From Blastobasis lacticolella (taxonomy: Eukaryota; Arthropoda; Insecta; Lepidoptera; Blastobasidae), in assembly GCA_905147135.1 (NCBI GenBank), contig LR990056.1, positions 8,566,001 through 8,630,000 on the forward strand: DNA of 64,000 bases, written 5' to 3'. Position numbers and translations under genes: made by a program. How positions within the stretch are numbered: the stretch's first letter is position 1; each line of letters starts with the position of its first letter. The notes beneath the pieces were generated by a model, which saw only the letters and a list, made by a program, of their open reading frames with translations, did no database searches and was not told the origin of the DNA. Below, piece after piece: positions 1 through 13,200 of this stretch.

Positions 1-952
1 TGAGTTTTGGTTGCGTTGAACGCCACCAGATTGGCGTTGGATTCTTCCCAATCAGAAACTGCCTTGAGAGCTTTGTCCAAACGATCAACCATGGCCTCTC
101 GACAAGACTGAATATCGTCCCTGTTGGCTTCTGTCTCTGGCAGATATCTCTCCGTTACTGTGCTGTTGTCCATAGGCTGCGGTGACTGCTTACCATCAGG
201 CAGGGCGTAAGCTTATTTGCCACCTTGGTGGTATAAAAAAAAAAACTGCGTACCCAAAGGTACCTGGTACAAGCAGATTGTCAATATGCAGCAGGAATAA
301 AGTCGCGGACTGTATAGATCCCTGAGGAACTCCTGCGTCGATAGCCTGAAGATTAGACGAGAAGCCATAGATAACTACACGGATTGAACGTCCACTAAAA
401 ATCCGATATCCAGGTGCAATATCCAACCGGAATACAAAATGATTCCTTCTTAGAAGGCCTGCATGCCACACCCTGTCAAAGGTCTTGGAGATATCAAGAG
501 ACATAGCAAGGGCCTCACCATGTCTCTCAATGGCCTCACTCCATAATTGTGTGGCATATACCAGAAGGTCCCCAGTAGATCGACCACGGCGGAATCCGTA
601 CTGGTGATCGCTGAGGAGATCGTGACCTTCAAGATGCGCAATGCGAAGAGTTTGTTGTTCAGTGCACGTTCCATAATTTTACAGAGTACGGAAGTGACCG
701 AAATAGGGCCGGGTCGGTCGGCACGACTGTCTTTTTTGGGCACTGCACATTGGCAAGCTTTTACGACTTAGGCACAATACCAGTCTCAAGTGAGAAGCGA
801 TATAGGCGCATGAGAACAGAAGACAGCTCGGGGGCACATGTACGCAGAACTATTGCCGGTATACCATCAGGTCCACTAGCCTTGTTCACGTCCAGACTCT
901 GCAGAATTTTTAAAATATATTTCTGATATATTCGCACCTTTGCCATAGCCAT
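1..952 (-). mobile_element. Decayed non-LTR retrotransposon reverse transcriptase
   Basis: Read on the minus strand, three frames together give the order of a non-LTR reverse transcriptase. First comes a block with NKASGPDGIPA near 850, then NYRPISV-like and CKIMERALNNKLF near 700. SLDISKTFDRVWHAGLL follows near 470, and AGVPQGSIQSATLFLLHI near 290. The reading frame is lost several times and there is no full-length ORF. The YADD catalytic motif is split by a poly-A-tailed repeat (163-247), after which the fingers-proximal region resumes at 1-162 (STVTERYLPETEANR, LDKALKAVSDWEE). The element runs off the left edge. Seen: motifs and order. Inference: a dead copy, jockey/CR1-like; the exact clade cannot be set by eye. 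Confidence 0.85.
163..247 (+). repeat. Poly-A-tailed dispersed repeat inside the reverse transcriptase
   Basis: The segment contains GACTGCTTACCATCAGGCAG, a GCTTATTTGCCACC block and ends in a run of A. Related copies recur at about 17462, 25985 and (inverted) 63706. It interrupts the surrounding reverse transcriptase between the YA and the downstream D-N-S-T, so it was probably inserted later. It resembles a 3' tail of a non-LTR element (inference). Confidence 0.7.
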
Positions 953-1078
953 AGGGTGGGTTTAAGTTGGGTGTAGGGTAGATATAGGGTAGGTGAAGGG
1001 GTAGGGTACGGTAGAGTAGGGCAGAGTGGGGTAAGGTAAGGGTATAGTAGGGTAGAGAAGGTGTAGGTTATGTGTAGG
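950..1078. repeat. Degenerate GGGTA/TAGGG-rich tract
   Basis: About 125 bp of irregular repeats of GGGTA, TAGGG and GGGTT. Spacing is irregular and the motif differs from the TTAGG insect telomere repeat, so it is a simple-sequence tract. A complementary CCCTA-rich tract lies at 16345-16410 inside another dispersed repeat. Confidence 0.65.
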
Positions 1079-1127
1079 CTTGTAACTTTACTTATACCGT
1101 ACATCCGTACTTGCCGCTGGAATGTAT

Positions 1128-1195
1128 GGTAACCACCCCTCTCGTGGTAAAGGCCCAAGTCCTACAGCAGGCTGTGAAGATAATAGTGATGAACC
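1128..1195 (+). repeat. Fragment of the dispersed GAT-tailed retroposon
   Basis: It matches the 3' end of the repeat seen complete at 6836-7094: CCCCTCTCGTGG, AAGTCCTACAGCAGG and GGCTGTGA, followed by a degraded GAT-type tail. It is a fragment only. Confidence 0.55.
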
Positions 1196-1199
1196 ACTA

Positions 1200-2393
1200 T
1201 TGTATCGACTTCAGTCTACGACACTTTACGAAAGAAAGAAACAATAAAAAACATGGTGGGATTTCAGTTTGTCTTGAACTTGTCACTACTACATTTCTAT
1301 AATATGGTACCTGTTAGTTAAAATCTAAAAATTTAATTCCTAGCCATTATTATCTGACTTGACATTGGACGGTAATAGTATTGCCGTCGGGAACTAGCTA
1401 TTACAGAAGCACAAGTTCAATATTAAATGAGTTCCAATACTTCCAATACAGCCAAGGGCTTGAAGCTTACCTATAATCGGTTGATAACTTTTTAAATGTT
1501 TCAGTTTTTTATTTTGTAGATAAGATCAATGGACAGCTTTTTTGGTTTACTTCTATCTAGCTTTTGCTAGCGATTTCGTCCGCGTGGACAACATATTTTT
1601 CATTTCCGTTGATTTTATTTTAAGTTAATTATTATTATTAAGTTCATATATAAGAGGCACTAGGCAAACTATCGAGTGCCACAAAGTAAAAAAAGCGTCA
1701 AAAGGCCTCACATTTTTTGGCTATTCCACATTCTACCTCTTTTCACTGTTTCTCTACTTTTCTTATCTTTTTTCTTTTCATCTTTTTTTTACTTCCCTAA
1801 TCATATAAAGCGTTTTCAGCATTTTAGCAGTGTATTTGGTGTTTCATTTTCACAGAGCAAAAAAAATTTGCTAATCGAGGTAACTTTCCAATTTTTTTGA
1901 AAGTGGCCTTGCAACTCGCCAGGCTTGGCACATTACAAATCTTTAGCAGATTTAAGTGCCTGAAGTAATTGTTTTGTCATATTTGTTGTTATGAATAACT
2001 TAAAAAAAACCGAACAGGTAGATTGAACACCATGTACATAGACAGCGACATTTGCCAACAATTTATAAGAAATTATAGGTAAGTAGGTATCTTGAACACG
2101 CCTATTAACAATTCAATAGCACTCGGTGGCTTGTCGGAAGGCCACTATGTAATTTAGTTGTGGCAAGACCCTTGGCCGTAAATATCGCGAGTGCTCACAC
2201 TACACTCCACGCATTATATGTACTCCTATTACTCCTAAATAAATAACAGTGATATTTAAATATTACGGAATTCAAAACACTTTATTCAGTGAAAATAAAA
2301 TAAACCGACCTAGTTTACGTTATAGGAAACTTTGATTTTACCTTGATCGTAAGTATTTCGTTATATTTATTAATAATTTGAATTTGACTTGCA
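1200..2393. other. Intergenic, no gene seen
   Basis: AT-rich sequence upstream of the acyl-CoA synthetase. Around 1540-1600 lies a fragment of a dispersed repeat (GCTTTTGCTAGCGATTTCGT, then CCGCGTGG). No exon-like reading frame with family motifs was recognised on either strand. Confidence 0.5.
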
Positions 2394-2395
2394 AT

Positions 2396-3200
2396 GAGCA
2401 GTTTTCCAATAGGTATCTAAAGCATTCTTAACCACTCACTAGATGGCGCCCCGACAATTTTGGTAATGAGGAGTTTTCCAGTAGGTATTGACAATTGGTT
2501 TCAAAAAGCATCAATAGATGGCGCTTCTACAATTTTGGTAATTTTATACCAAAAGGTTTAACGGAATGTATTTTAATACAAACCTTTCATATATGTATTG
2601 CATCCATTCTTGATCCTAGTGTCCATGAAACGCATTGACTCAGTCAAATTGATGTTTGTTTTGTTTGTAACAATTTATTACAACCTCTAAAATGGTTGAA
2701 AACTATTGATAAATACAATATTATCCAATACAACGTACCCAGTGTTCATATCCTCTTTGCTAAGAAGCTATTTCAAGCGATTATCGATTACCAAAATTGT
2801 CGAGGCGCCATCTAGGGAGTGGTTAGGAATGCTTTAGATACCTATTGGAAAACTGCTCATTGATAATCGCTTGAAATAGATTCTTAGCAAACAGGATATA
2901 AACACTGGGTACGTTGTATTGGATAATTTTGTGTTTGTCAATCGTTTTCAACCAGATTAGAGGTTGTAATAATAATGGAACATAGTGCCAACTTCAATAA
3001 ATATTTCTTTTTACACTTTGTTCAACCTTTAACAGTTATGTTTATATTAATAAACATCTTATTTTTATGTTTAGTATTAGTTGGCTGCCTGAAATCACTG
3101 CCACCATCATACAGATAATAAAAAAATTACCAAAATTGTAGGAGCGCCATCTATTGAAGCTTTTTGAAACCAACTATCAATACCTACTGGAAAACTCCTC
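2396..3200 (-). mobile_element. MITE, outer copy, interrupted by a second copy of itself
   Basis: The inverted ends are GAGCAGTTTTCCAATAGGTA on the left and the complement of GAGGAGTTTTCCAGTAGGTA on the right, each bordered by AT. Interior landmarks are shared with the copy at 52642-53052: TAGATGGCGCC near both ends, and AACACTGGGTACGTTGTATT. After removing the inner element (2468-2858) and one AT, about 412 bp remain, against 411 bp for the uninterrupted copy. No coding capacity; a non-autonomous DNA transposon (inference). Confidence 0.85.
2468..2858 (+). mobile_element. MITE, inner copy inserted in the outer one
   Basis: Starts GAGGAGTTTTCCAGTAGGTA and ends in the complement of GAGCAGTTTTCCAATAGGTA, with AT on both sides (2466-2467 and 2859-2860). 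It sits at the GGTAATTGATAATC site of the outer copy, which is intact in the copy at 52642-53052. The interior is similar to the family but shorter between about 2560 and 2660. Confidence 0.85.
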
Positions 3201-3204
3201 ATTG

Positions 3205-4244
3205 AAGGACTCCTTGCGCATATCTTGCATTATAAATTCATAAATATAAAACGTGGTAATGTTATCTAGCTTAGATTAGATTTGCGACTTATTTTGTAAC
3301 CGCCTTTAAAATAGGAGGAGGTTCTATGTGCAACTTTTTTTTTACAAAGTATATTTACCGATTTTTCCGCCGATTGTATACAAATATTCTTAATATATGA
3401 AAGGATATATTTAAATCCTAAAATGGTCCCATTTTTTCAATTCGAGATCAGGTAATGGAAACCCTGTAAAATCGACGGAAATACATCCTATAAAATGAAA
3501 TGAAATGAAATACAGGCATCCAGGTTAGTAGGTCTAAATTATATTGGTTAATTCTTACATATATTTTATAAAACAATAAAGTGTTTAAATTGTATGTATA
3601 GGATACAGAAGGATGAGATTTAAGTACTAAAACTTACATACTATGTTTATAGGTAACCAACAACTTCCAGAATTTTCTCTGTTTTCTCGTAGGACTTACC
3701 TTTTAACAAATCTATAATAGTTAATTTGCAATTAAATTTATTCATAAGGTGGATACTTAGGTTTTACTTAGGGTTTACAGGAATTATTTAGTTGTTTTTA
3801 GGGCTGACTTGGTGCTTGAAAGGGTATACCTAGTCCGGAGGTGTGCTCATTTTCTCATAGGTTGTGATGACGACATTGCAAAGACATCCAGAGAAGCCCT
3901 CAAAGATCATACACACCATTAGGTATGTACCTGATTCCAATGAAAGAGTGGAAGTTAAAAAAATAAAACCGAGGTCAGATATAGGTATACAAATACTTTT
4001 AACATATAAAACGTATAATTTGTATTTGGAGTCGGTGCCGCAAACCAACCTTCGTTCCTAAATAACTTTCTTTAATTGTAGGTATCAAAAATGTGTTTCG
4101 TATTTTTCTGGAGTCAGTTTTATTTATTTTATTAACATATATATTCATTTCTTTCCCAGCTAAGACATTTTGCCTACATCTACAAGAGTACCAACACTTC
4201 TGCTGCATTTGGTTTGAAGAACAGATCGCTGCAAACCACGAACG
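3205..4244. other. Upstream region of the acyl-CoA synthetase
   Basis: AT-rich non-coding DNA up to the proposed start codon at 4245. An in-frame stop at 4215-4217 closes the frame upstream of that ATG. The transcription start could not be placed, and no convincing core promoter is visible. Confidence 0.5.
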
Positions 4245-7200
4245 ATGCCGAAATATCAAAATCGCGTCAATGATTCCGTACTGTGGTTCATCAATGAGAA
4301 AAGTTCTCGAATCGTCGCGGAGTCTGGTGTACCCACAGATAGGTTCCATTTGGGGAAGCTGATATTGCAAAGCTTGAAGGATGATCTGGACTTTGTGTCG
4401 CAGGTTTGTGTCATAATTTTATAATAATATTAACTGTTACTGTGTAGCGTTACAGAGTGTGGGTAAGGTCAGCTGTTGGGTAAACGAGAAGCATTACGCC
4501 GTGTAAAAGTAGCGTAAAGCGCTGTTCTTATTGGCGTCGGACGACGTCTGTCTTACGACCATGGTCGAACGACCGTTGCTAATTAGGACTGCGCCTTATG
4601 GTTTAGCGTTACACCATTTAAGAGTGTGGCGTTAGCTCAGCTGTAAGGTAAAAGTGAAGCATTACGCTGTGTAAAAGTAGCGTAAGGCGTGTTTTTCGTC
4701 TACGCGTAGGTAAGCGTTGGCTTTCGCATCCGACTCAGTGATAGCAATCCTGACTCCTTCGGCCTCCCGCGGGTTTGCGTGGGTATTTGAAAACCCTGTC
4801 GCCCATTTCCTTGCGGCCTGCTTCGAAGATATTACTCGTAAATCCAAAGTGCTTATACAATATTTTACTCCGACGTCCGGATACACCATGGCCACTTTTA
4901 TGCAACAATATATATCCAGACACACCAACAACAATGAGCCAACGGCTTACGACGCGAGAATGCCGAAGACCGGGCGAATTAGAGAAGAATGGGTAGGAAA
5001 GCGGACCCTGGCAGAGGCAGGGACAAGCGCTAGGACGATGATGATATATCCAGATACAAATTTACAAATTAAATCTTTAGTCTTGACATGATCGTTAAAC
5101 AAATTCTCAGATCGACGGTGCGACCGGCGAGTCTGAAACGAACAGGTCCATACTGGAGAGGACAGTGCGATGTGCAACAGCCTTCGAGAACTATGGCTTG
5201 CAGCAAGGCGACGTCATCGTGTCGATGGCACCGAACAACATCGATATCGCTGTGGCTGTATACGCTGCACTGTACCTCGGTATCATTGTAGCGCCAGTCG
5301 ACAGGACCTTCACTGTCAGTAAGTGTTAAGAGCATAGTTGCAGGTTCAATACTATGCATATAAGTATACTGGAATATGTAGTACTAGCTTTTCGCTAGCT
5401 AGTGGGTATCGTTTTTAGGACAGTTTATATTTTTTCTGGGCGACCATTTTAAATGACATGATAATGTATGAAAGCTAGTAGGTTCTACGGAGAGGTCAAG
5501 CTGTTCTGGTTTTACCCAACAGAATTAGATGAAATATGGCTGGGATATTAAGTTGGACCCCAAACTACAAAACTATGAAAACCCTATCAAAATCCGTTCG
5601 GTGGCATTTCCATATTTCTTATAGTTTACCACGTCTATAATGGTTCTAGATCAGGTACTTCGGTTTCCAAATCAACCATAGCCTATGTTGCCTAGACTTA
5701 ATAGCTTGACACAACAACAAAAAGTTTCATTAAATTCCGTCCAGTAGTTCCGGAGATTAACGTGTACAAGATGACAAAAAAAGTTGTTATATTTTATTTT
5801 TTTTACGCCCTTAATAATATTTTGTAAATATATTCAATGAACAGACACGCTTTTTTGTTTTATTATATGTACATAGATTTGAAGTTAGTGTCAGCACAGA
5901 GTATTCCTATGGTGTTACTTTGGGCTCGAAGGCCTCGAGCTACATAAAAATCTGAACATCATGTATATTTGGGTTATAGCTCTTGGTTACACAAGAGCTG
6001 TGGGAATGTATAAAAAGTGCTACATTTAGCCATCAACGATCTACAGCTTAGGTTATTTTCTATACTGTACTTTAGGTATCTAGGCGGGTCGTTTTTTACT
6101 TTGTGGTATAAATACTAGAGTTGACGACCTGAGTGGTTCAGTGGTCAACACGCAAGAGGTCCCGGGTTCGATTCTCGGCCAGGCAAAAATTGAAATGATG
6201 AATTTTAATTTCTGTTACGGGTCTGGGTGTTCTATGTATAATAAATACGTATTTAAAAGTATATAAGTAGTTATTTAGCACCCATAACAGAAGCTTTGCT
6301 TACTTTGGGGCTAGATGGCGCTGTGTGAATTTGTCCATGATAATAATTATTATTATTTATTATACCATCTGTAAATTACAAATAGACATACGATACGAGA
6401 CGATAATTAGGATCCTAAATTTTCGGGAGATATTATATCACAAAATATATTTCTATGTTCTATAATTACTATAACATTTCAGAGGAGCTTTGCGGAACAT
6501 TCAGTATTAACAAGCCAAAGATAATATTTTGCCAAAGCGAAAAGGCACCAGACGTTCAACTGGCTCTGAACAAAATAGATATAACACAGAAATAGTAACA
6601 TACGACAAAGGAGACTACCTCTGTAGCTTCTCGAAGTTTCTTGATAAATTTGCTGATGAAAATCAGTCAGCTGAGGATTTCAGGTTGGTATACATATTCA
6701 CAGTTTCTTTTTATTTCAGCCCCCCACATAGGCCATACATAGACTATCCCCTCACGTCTTCCACACAGACCGACTCTGTGCCTCTAGCATCGTTTACCCG
6801 TAGTAGGTATCTGACAATATCTGATACCTTGAGTTGACCGTGTGGTGTCCGACAGAGTAGAATAGCACCAACCCGTTACACTTGTGGGTATCGTACAAGG
6901 CGACTAACGTTTTCGAGGCAAAAGATCCCGTAGGCTGGAAAATGGGCAGCAGCGTTTTCCATTGTTATATTTATAACACTGCGATCTTCATCTCGTCGGC
7001 TAAGCATGAAGATTATGGCAAAAACCTCCCGTTTCGTGGAAGAGGCCCTTTGTCCTGCAGTGGACTATTATGGGCTGTGATGATGATAATGAGTGGGGTT
7101 ATCTACTATACACATAAGCGGATCGACACTGTCGGTTCGGCAGTATAAGTTGAGCAAAACCGATCCGAAGCAATTACTGCACTTGTTCGGCTTATGTGTG

Positions 7201-10200
7201 CTATAAAGAATATCATCTAAATATATTCGATTTTAGCACCCGGCTGTGGCGATTAATGCCGGTATTGCAACCCTACTGCGCAGTAGTAAACTACTGCAAA
7301 GTAGTAGAGTAGGTGGACAAGCGTTCTCGACAATTTAGCCCTGAAGTTTAGCCCCACATGGCATTTCTATTTACATAACTTATATTGATTTCTGTACGTC
7401 AAACAGCTGATAGATGTGGCCCCTTCGATAGAAAGGATGGTTTTATTTGATCGATCCTTCTTTACTACGTCACACTTCAATAGCCGTGAAAAGTCCGCTC
7501 TTGAGCCTCCTCCACATTGGTGGAGGCCGTTGCCATAACCACCTTGGCTGGCGGGTTAGAGTTCGCAGCATTAAAAAAAGCTGCTGCCCATTTCCTAAAA
7601 TTTGCCCCTAGTAGTTAGGTTGGTGTTGGATTCTGTTTGGGGGTCACCAAGTAGAATATTTCATTAATGTTGCTTATGTTTTCAGAGCTGCTGATTTCGA
7701 CGCAGAAAAGACAATAGCGTATCTTATCCCGACTAGTGGTACAACCGGATTGCCTAAAGCAGCGGCTAATACACACAAAAACATGTATATTGGCATAATC
7801 AACGTTTGGTAGGTATTTAATGTGAGTCCTATATAGGACTTATTTCAAATTCTGACGCTCAAAGTTAGAGTTTCTTTTTTCTTTATTCCCGTTGACACTC
7901 TCTTTGTGTAACAATATGTCAATGCACTAAATCGATTAGGGAAATTCTTTCACCTAAGTAGGAAGAGAGGTAGGGCATAGCGGGGTATCCCGTTCGAATT
8001 GGAGCCGCCCGACTGGGGAAGTACCTCCACCTTAGTAGAATACCGCAGCTAAACAATACTCTTTTAAACAGGATTGTGTTTCTGCCGGTGAATAAGGTTT
8101 CCAGAGCTCCATGGGGTGGGAATTTGGGGAACCGTGGCTTTGGCAGTGGAGGGATATTTGCCTTTTTGCTGCCAGAGTAACGTGTTATAGAGGTGGGCAA
8201 CGCATTGGCGATAGTCTCGGTGTTGCCTATGTCTATAGGCAGTGGTGACCACTTTCCATCAGGTGGCCCGCTTGCCTGTTTGCCTATTGTAAAACATATA
8301 AAAAAAAGGAACCTTTATTTTTCCCTAGTGTCAAGTAGCTAAAAATAATGATCTCGAGGTATGTTGTGTCACACTGTTACCAAATGGGGAAAACCCCGTT
8401 AAGTAAGTTGCATTTGCTGTTGGAGAAGTATGTATGTACGAGTATGTTAACACTTTATTGCAACACTGCTTTTTTGCTTTATTATTACAAGTGAAATATT
8501 ATATTAATATTAATTACCATCATAATTATGTCCAACGTGAATAATGAATTGGATATAGATCAGTTCCTGCTATCCGTCATTTAAACAGCTTCTTCATTTC
8601 AGGGCACGCTCTTGGAAGTTCCCGACCCCCACTCGAATGGTTATGATCGTATCGCCCCTCCAATGGTTGACAGCTATTATGAACTTCTGTCTTTCGCCAA
8701 TAATGAAATACACCAGGCTCCAGACTTCAGCTGACTTGACTCAGAAGCATGTATATCATCTTCTTAATACTTACAAGGTACATTTGAAACTCTCATTTAT
8801 CTTTATGAAATTTCATATTCTAGATGGTAGGTAGAATTTGTCAAGCGTATCTCGGTATTAGATAATTTTAAAAATTTAATTGGAGAAGGTGGACTGACGA
8901 CCTGGTAAAAATCGCAAGCATCAGCTGGATGCGGAAGGCATAGGACCGGCCTTTGTGGAGATCTCTGGGGAGGCCTATGCCCAGCAGTGAGCGTCTTTCG
9001 GCTGATATGATGATGATCATGAATTGGAAAAGGGAAGAGAGAAAAGAGATGTGATAACATTAAGCACACAGTGCCATAAACTTATCTGACCCGGTGGCTT
9101 ATGCTGGAACTAGGTGTCGCCATTTTAAAATGTTACGTCAATTTCAGCAACAGCGACAATGTTAAGTTTGTTGTGGTATATACGCGGATGAAAGCGATTT
9201 CATAACTAATATTTTTAAATTATAAAAGGAAATAAGTACGTAGATATTTCCTAAGTTGAGACCAATAACTGTCAGGATATCAGCAAGGGCATGAATCGTC
9301 TCCGGCCAAGGAATTTGAATCCATACTACATAAATTAATATCGTCACAGATTAAACTCTATTTATGTGAGGCTCAGCATGGGTTTAGGTCAAATCGACCG
9401 CGTATTTCCAATCTAGTAACATTGGTCAGCATTATATCCTAAATCTGGATCGCGGGGCTCAAGATGATGTAATTTATTTCGATTTCGACTTCAAAAAGGC
9501 TGGGTAAATAATAATATGTTCTTGGTAAGCTCTGTGCTGTGTGGTTTATCACCAAATCTGCTGAAGCTTTTTGCCGGCTACATGTCTAATAGGCAGCAGT
9601 ATGTTCGCCATGGTTATGTCCAATCCGACCCATATCACATACGTTCAGGTGTATGGATAGGCTCTATACTGGGCCCGCTTTTATTTAATATCCTAGTCAA
9701 TAACCTGACATCAATACCCGTCTAAGGGTCTGCTCTATGCAGATGACCAAAAACTCATTCACGTTGTGAATTCAATGTCAGATTGTAATTCTTTGCAAAG
9801 TAATTTAGATGCGATACTTAAATGGAGAGTGGAAAACAAGCTTCCCTTCAACACAGATAAGTGCGGTGTGATATTATTTAGCACATAGCCTATAATTGCT
9901 CAATATAAACTTGGCCATGAAATGATTTGGCACGTCACGACGTTTGACTCAGCCTTAACTTTCCACGATCATATTAAAGATCTTGCAGTGGGATGTTAAA
10001 AGGTTGGGGTTTGTTAAGAAACTCAAGACAAGTTTGCGATACTGCCTTGGTTAGATCTAAGCTGGAATCGCATCGATAATGTGGAATCCTTACCAATATA
10101 CTTAGACCTTACTTCTGGAGAAGATTCAGAAGGCTTTCTTTCGATTTCAAATGTTTGAGTATTACCCTTTCTTGTACCCGACTAAATTTGTAAAGTGGGT

Positions 10201-13200
10201 CCTGGGCTTTAATTATCTAGAATAAGGCGTAATTACTGCCTTTTGGTCATGGTCGGTCGAATATTGATCTGTATTGATCTGGTGTCTCGAGCGGTACGTC
10301 TGTTTGTACCTCCAGTTCCCAGGACACGACAGCCCAATATTTAGCACGACAATTCACCCATTGTTCGAGCCTTGGGTATGCTCAACGCGCTCCTGGATGA
10401 TTCCAGGAGATGTTGATGGGTGGATTTGTGTAAGGAATGCCTGAAGTACTACAAGAAGATGAATTAATTAGAATATTTATATAGAATATGAATTAATACA
10501 AAGTTACTACAATTGCAGCCAACCTACACGGTGCTGAGTCCGACCTTCATGACCACCCTCATCAAGCCACAGGACCGGGATCAATGCGACTTCTCATGCC
10601 TTGACTTCGTGATGCTGGGCGGCAGCGCCACACCACCTGACTTAATCGAAGAACTGCAAGTTAGTACATACATGACATCAACTTAAATTGTCATCCATCA
10701 ACAATCAACTTGTCATCCTCCAGGCATATAGATTCGAATCCGTGCTCTGATGACTCGCACTCGACTCGGCTCAAGACTTGTGTTGTGAGTGTTTAGTTTC
10801 AGTGATCACTAAGCCCTTCAAAATTGTTTCACATTTATAATTGTAGACTCCCGGACTCGAGTTTTTTACAACACTAGTCATGCACCACCTTCGCTCAATC
10901 ATATTTTCTATTTGAGAACGTGTACCCCAACGGCCTTCAGTTCCATTACGAGGACCAATCGCGTAATCATGACAATTTCGACTTCTTGCAGAAAATTATT
11001 CCTGGAGCAGAGATATTCAACGTATACGGAATGACCGAGTTGAGCGGATTAGGATTTCACTTAGATCTTGCAGCGCCAGGATCTTGTGGGAAAAGACTGG
11101 GGTGCCTTCAGTATCGAGTAAGTACTTTGATCTGAAAACACTGCCGATATTCTATATTATATAGCCTTATTATGTGAGATATGTTTGTTATCGCCTTGTG
11201 TAAAAGATGTCAACTGTAGGTGAAAGGCAGGTATGCCATAGCTTAGTAGCTACTTATGTGGTCACTATTTCTTACATGTAATGTAGGTAGAAAAAAGAAA
11301 CAAACACCATGTCAACAGTTAGATTATTGAATTTATTCAATTAAATAAATTACTTCTTGTACGATTGTACAATATATGATTATATCAACGATGATAAAGG
11401 TATTATAACTTTGAATCAAATAGGAGAAAATAATGTAGTTATAGATTATCTTGATATATGAAACGTTGGAATCAAACACAACTATTTTATGGACCTTTAA
11501 AAATACATTTTGTGATTGCCAATTACCTCTTCTTAGGATGTCATCAATAGAAAAGCTTTGCTCCCAGTTTTTGGAAGCCACGATTCCCGCTTCGGTTAGC
11601 AGTGTCTTTAGCCAATTAGCAATTGTGGTTCTAGAAGACGATTTTGGACATCCTCCAATTGTTCAAAATAAGTTGTCCATTCGTCTCTTCTGGATTTTTA
11701 TAGACGGATTAAGGACTTAATCCAGAAATTAGGAACAAGAGCTTGTGTCTGGATTTTTTAAAAGTCTCCAACCGGATTGCCTATAATCGACGTTATAGGT
11801 CTTCGAACCGTATTTAGGCCAGAAAGTGTATAACTTTCTGGCCTAAATCGTCTGAAATTTTAAAATTATTTGGATCAATACACAACAGGGTGAGGTCATG
11901 GACCCGTCGCCCTGAACAAAGTAGGACTAAACAAGCTGTACGTTTAGAACATTCATATTACGACATCGGATTATAATGTTTTAGTCAACGATTAACACAA
12001 AGAGTCCAAGATAAGTGGCTTGTCCCCTTTTGGGCATTTGTTCGAAATTGATCTCATAATATGTTGGACTAAAGGATGACAGCTTAACTTGACTGACCTA
12101 TCAGGGTCCCATAGCGTAGATACTACAGATTTATGCAAAAAAAAATTATTTTTAGATATATTATGAGTTTGGTAAAGTACCAAAAGATGTCTGGCTAAAT
12201 AGATCCACTTGGGGAGTTTGTAAATACTTTGTTAAATTTGCTCTAGGGTACCAATTCTGGTGTGCTATGCAGTTGTTATTATGTTGCAATGTAACTGTGA
12301 TGTTACTATAACTACGTTGAGGTATCGAGTCAGTCCCAGCATCATCCCAGTTAAATTGCAGTTTAATCATTGTTCGACCTTTGACACGTTTCCGTAACAG
12401 TATTAAAGGCAGTTTTACAATTAAGAAAAATGCAACTTAGTAATTTATTTATTTATTGGAGTACCAACAGCCATGTAAAACCATAATGCAACTAAAGTAC
12501 CAGAAAACGAATTGTGGAAAAGTTCGAACTCATGAAAGTTGCAACTCAACATCTGTCATTTGAATAACAATCACACGTTTGACATGCGATGCAATTGTAA
12601 TGTTACTGCAACTGAGACGATTTCCGTACCAGAATCAAAGACCACAATCAAACACCATTGGCGCCAGGCCGACTCACAGGATATTCGAGTGGATTTTCGC
12701 CATCCATCTTTCAATAAGTCGATCTGTTCCGCAGCCCAATCTATCAATGCTTTATTCAATATTATATATCCACTGACCTACTGACTAACGAACAGATAGA
12801 AGAGCACTTAAGCCCGTAAAACTGTAATAAATAGGCGAATAGATTATATCTTAACTATTTTATAAGAAAAGTTCATAATTAATATCATAATTTTACAGCT
12901 TATAGACATCGAAACGTCAAAAGATATCACAGAGCCCAACATAGCGGGTGAAATGTGGCTCAAAGGTCCTTCGATTTTTAATGTGAGTAATTTTATTCAT
13001 CCTTACCCACAAAAACTGTTAATGGTTACCCACAAAAATTTTTAGCGCTCTTAAAAAGTTCCCTGTATTTTATTGATCGGGGCTTCTTCATGACTATCCA
13101 GGTATCAGGCGATTGCTGTCTCAAGTAGTGATTACCTGGGGCTCTGTTTTTTAATCACTCGCCTTGATTCGAACGATTTTGAATTTTTACTATCGGCAAA

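Noticed and set aside
950..1078. Telomere-like GGGTA/TAGGG tract
   Set aside because: Units are irregular and not the TTAGG insect repeat. A complementary tract sits inside a dispersed repeat.
4717..5091. 124-codon open frame before exon 2 of the synthetase
   Set aside because: It covers a dispersed repeat ending in GATGATGAT, has no domain, and ends in the intron acceptor region.
11451..11720. 89-codon plus-strand frame in the synthetase intron
   Set aside because: No recognisable domain or splice context. It may be a degraded element but cannot be supported.
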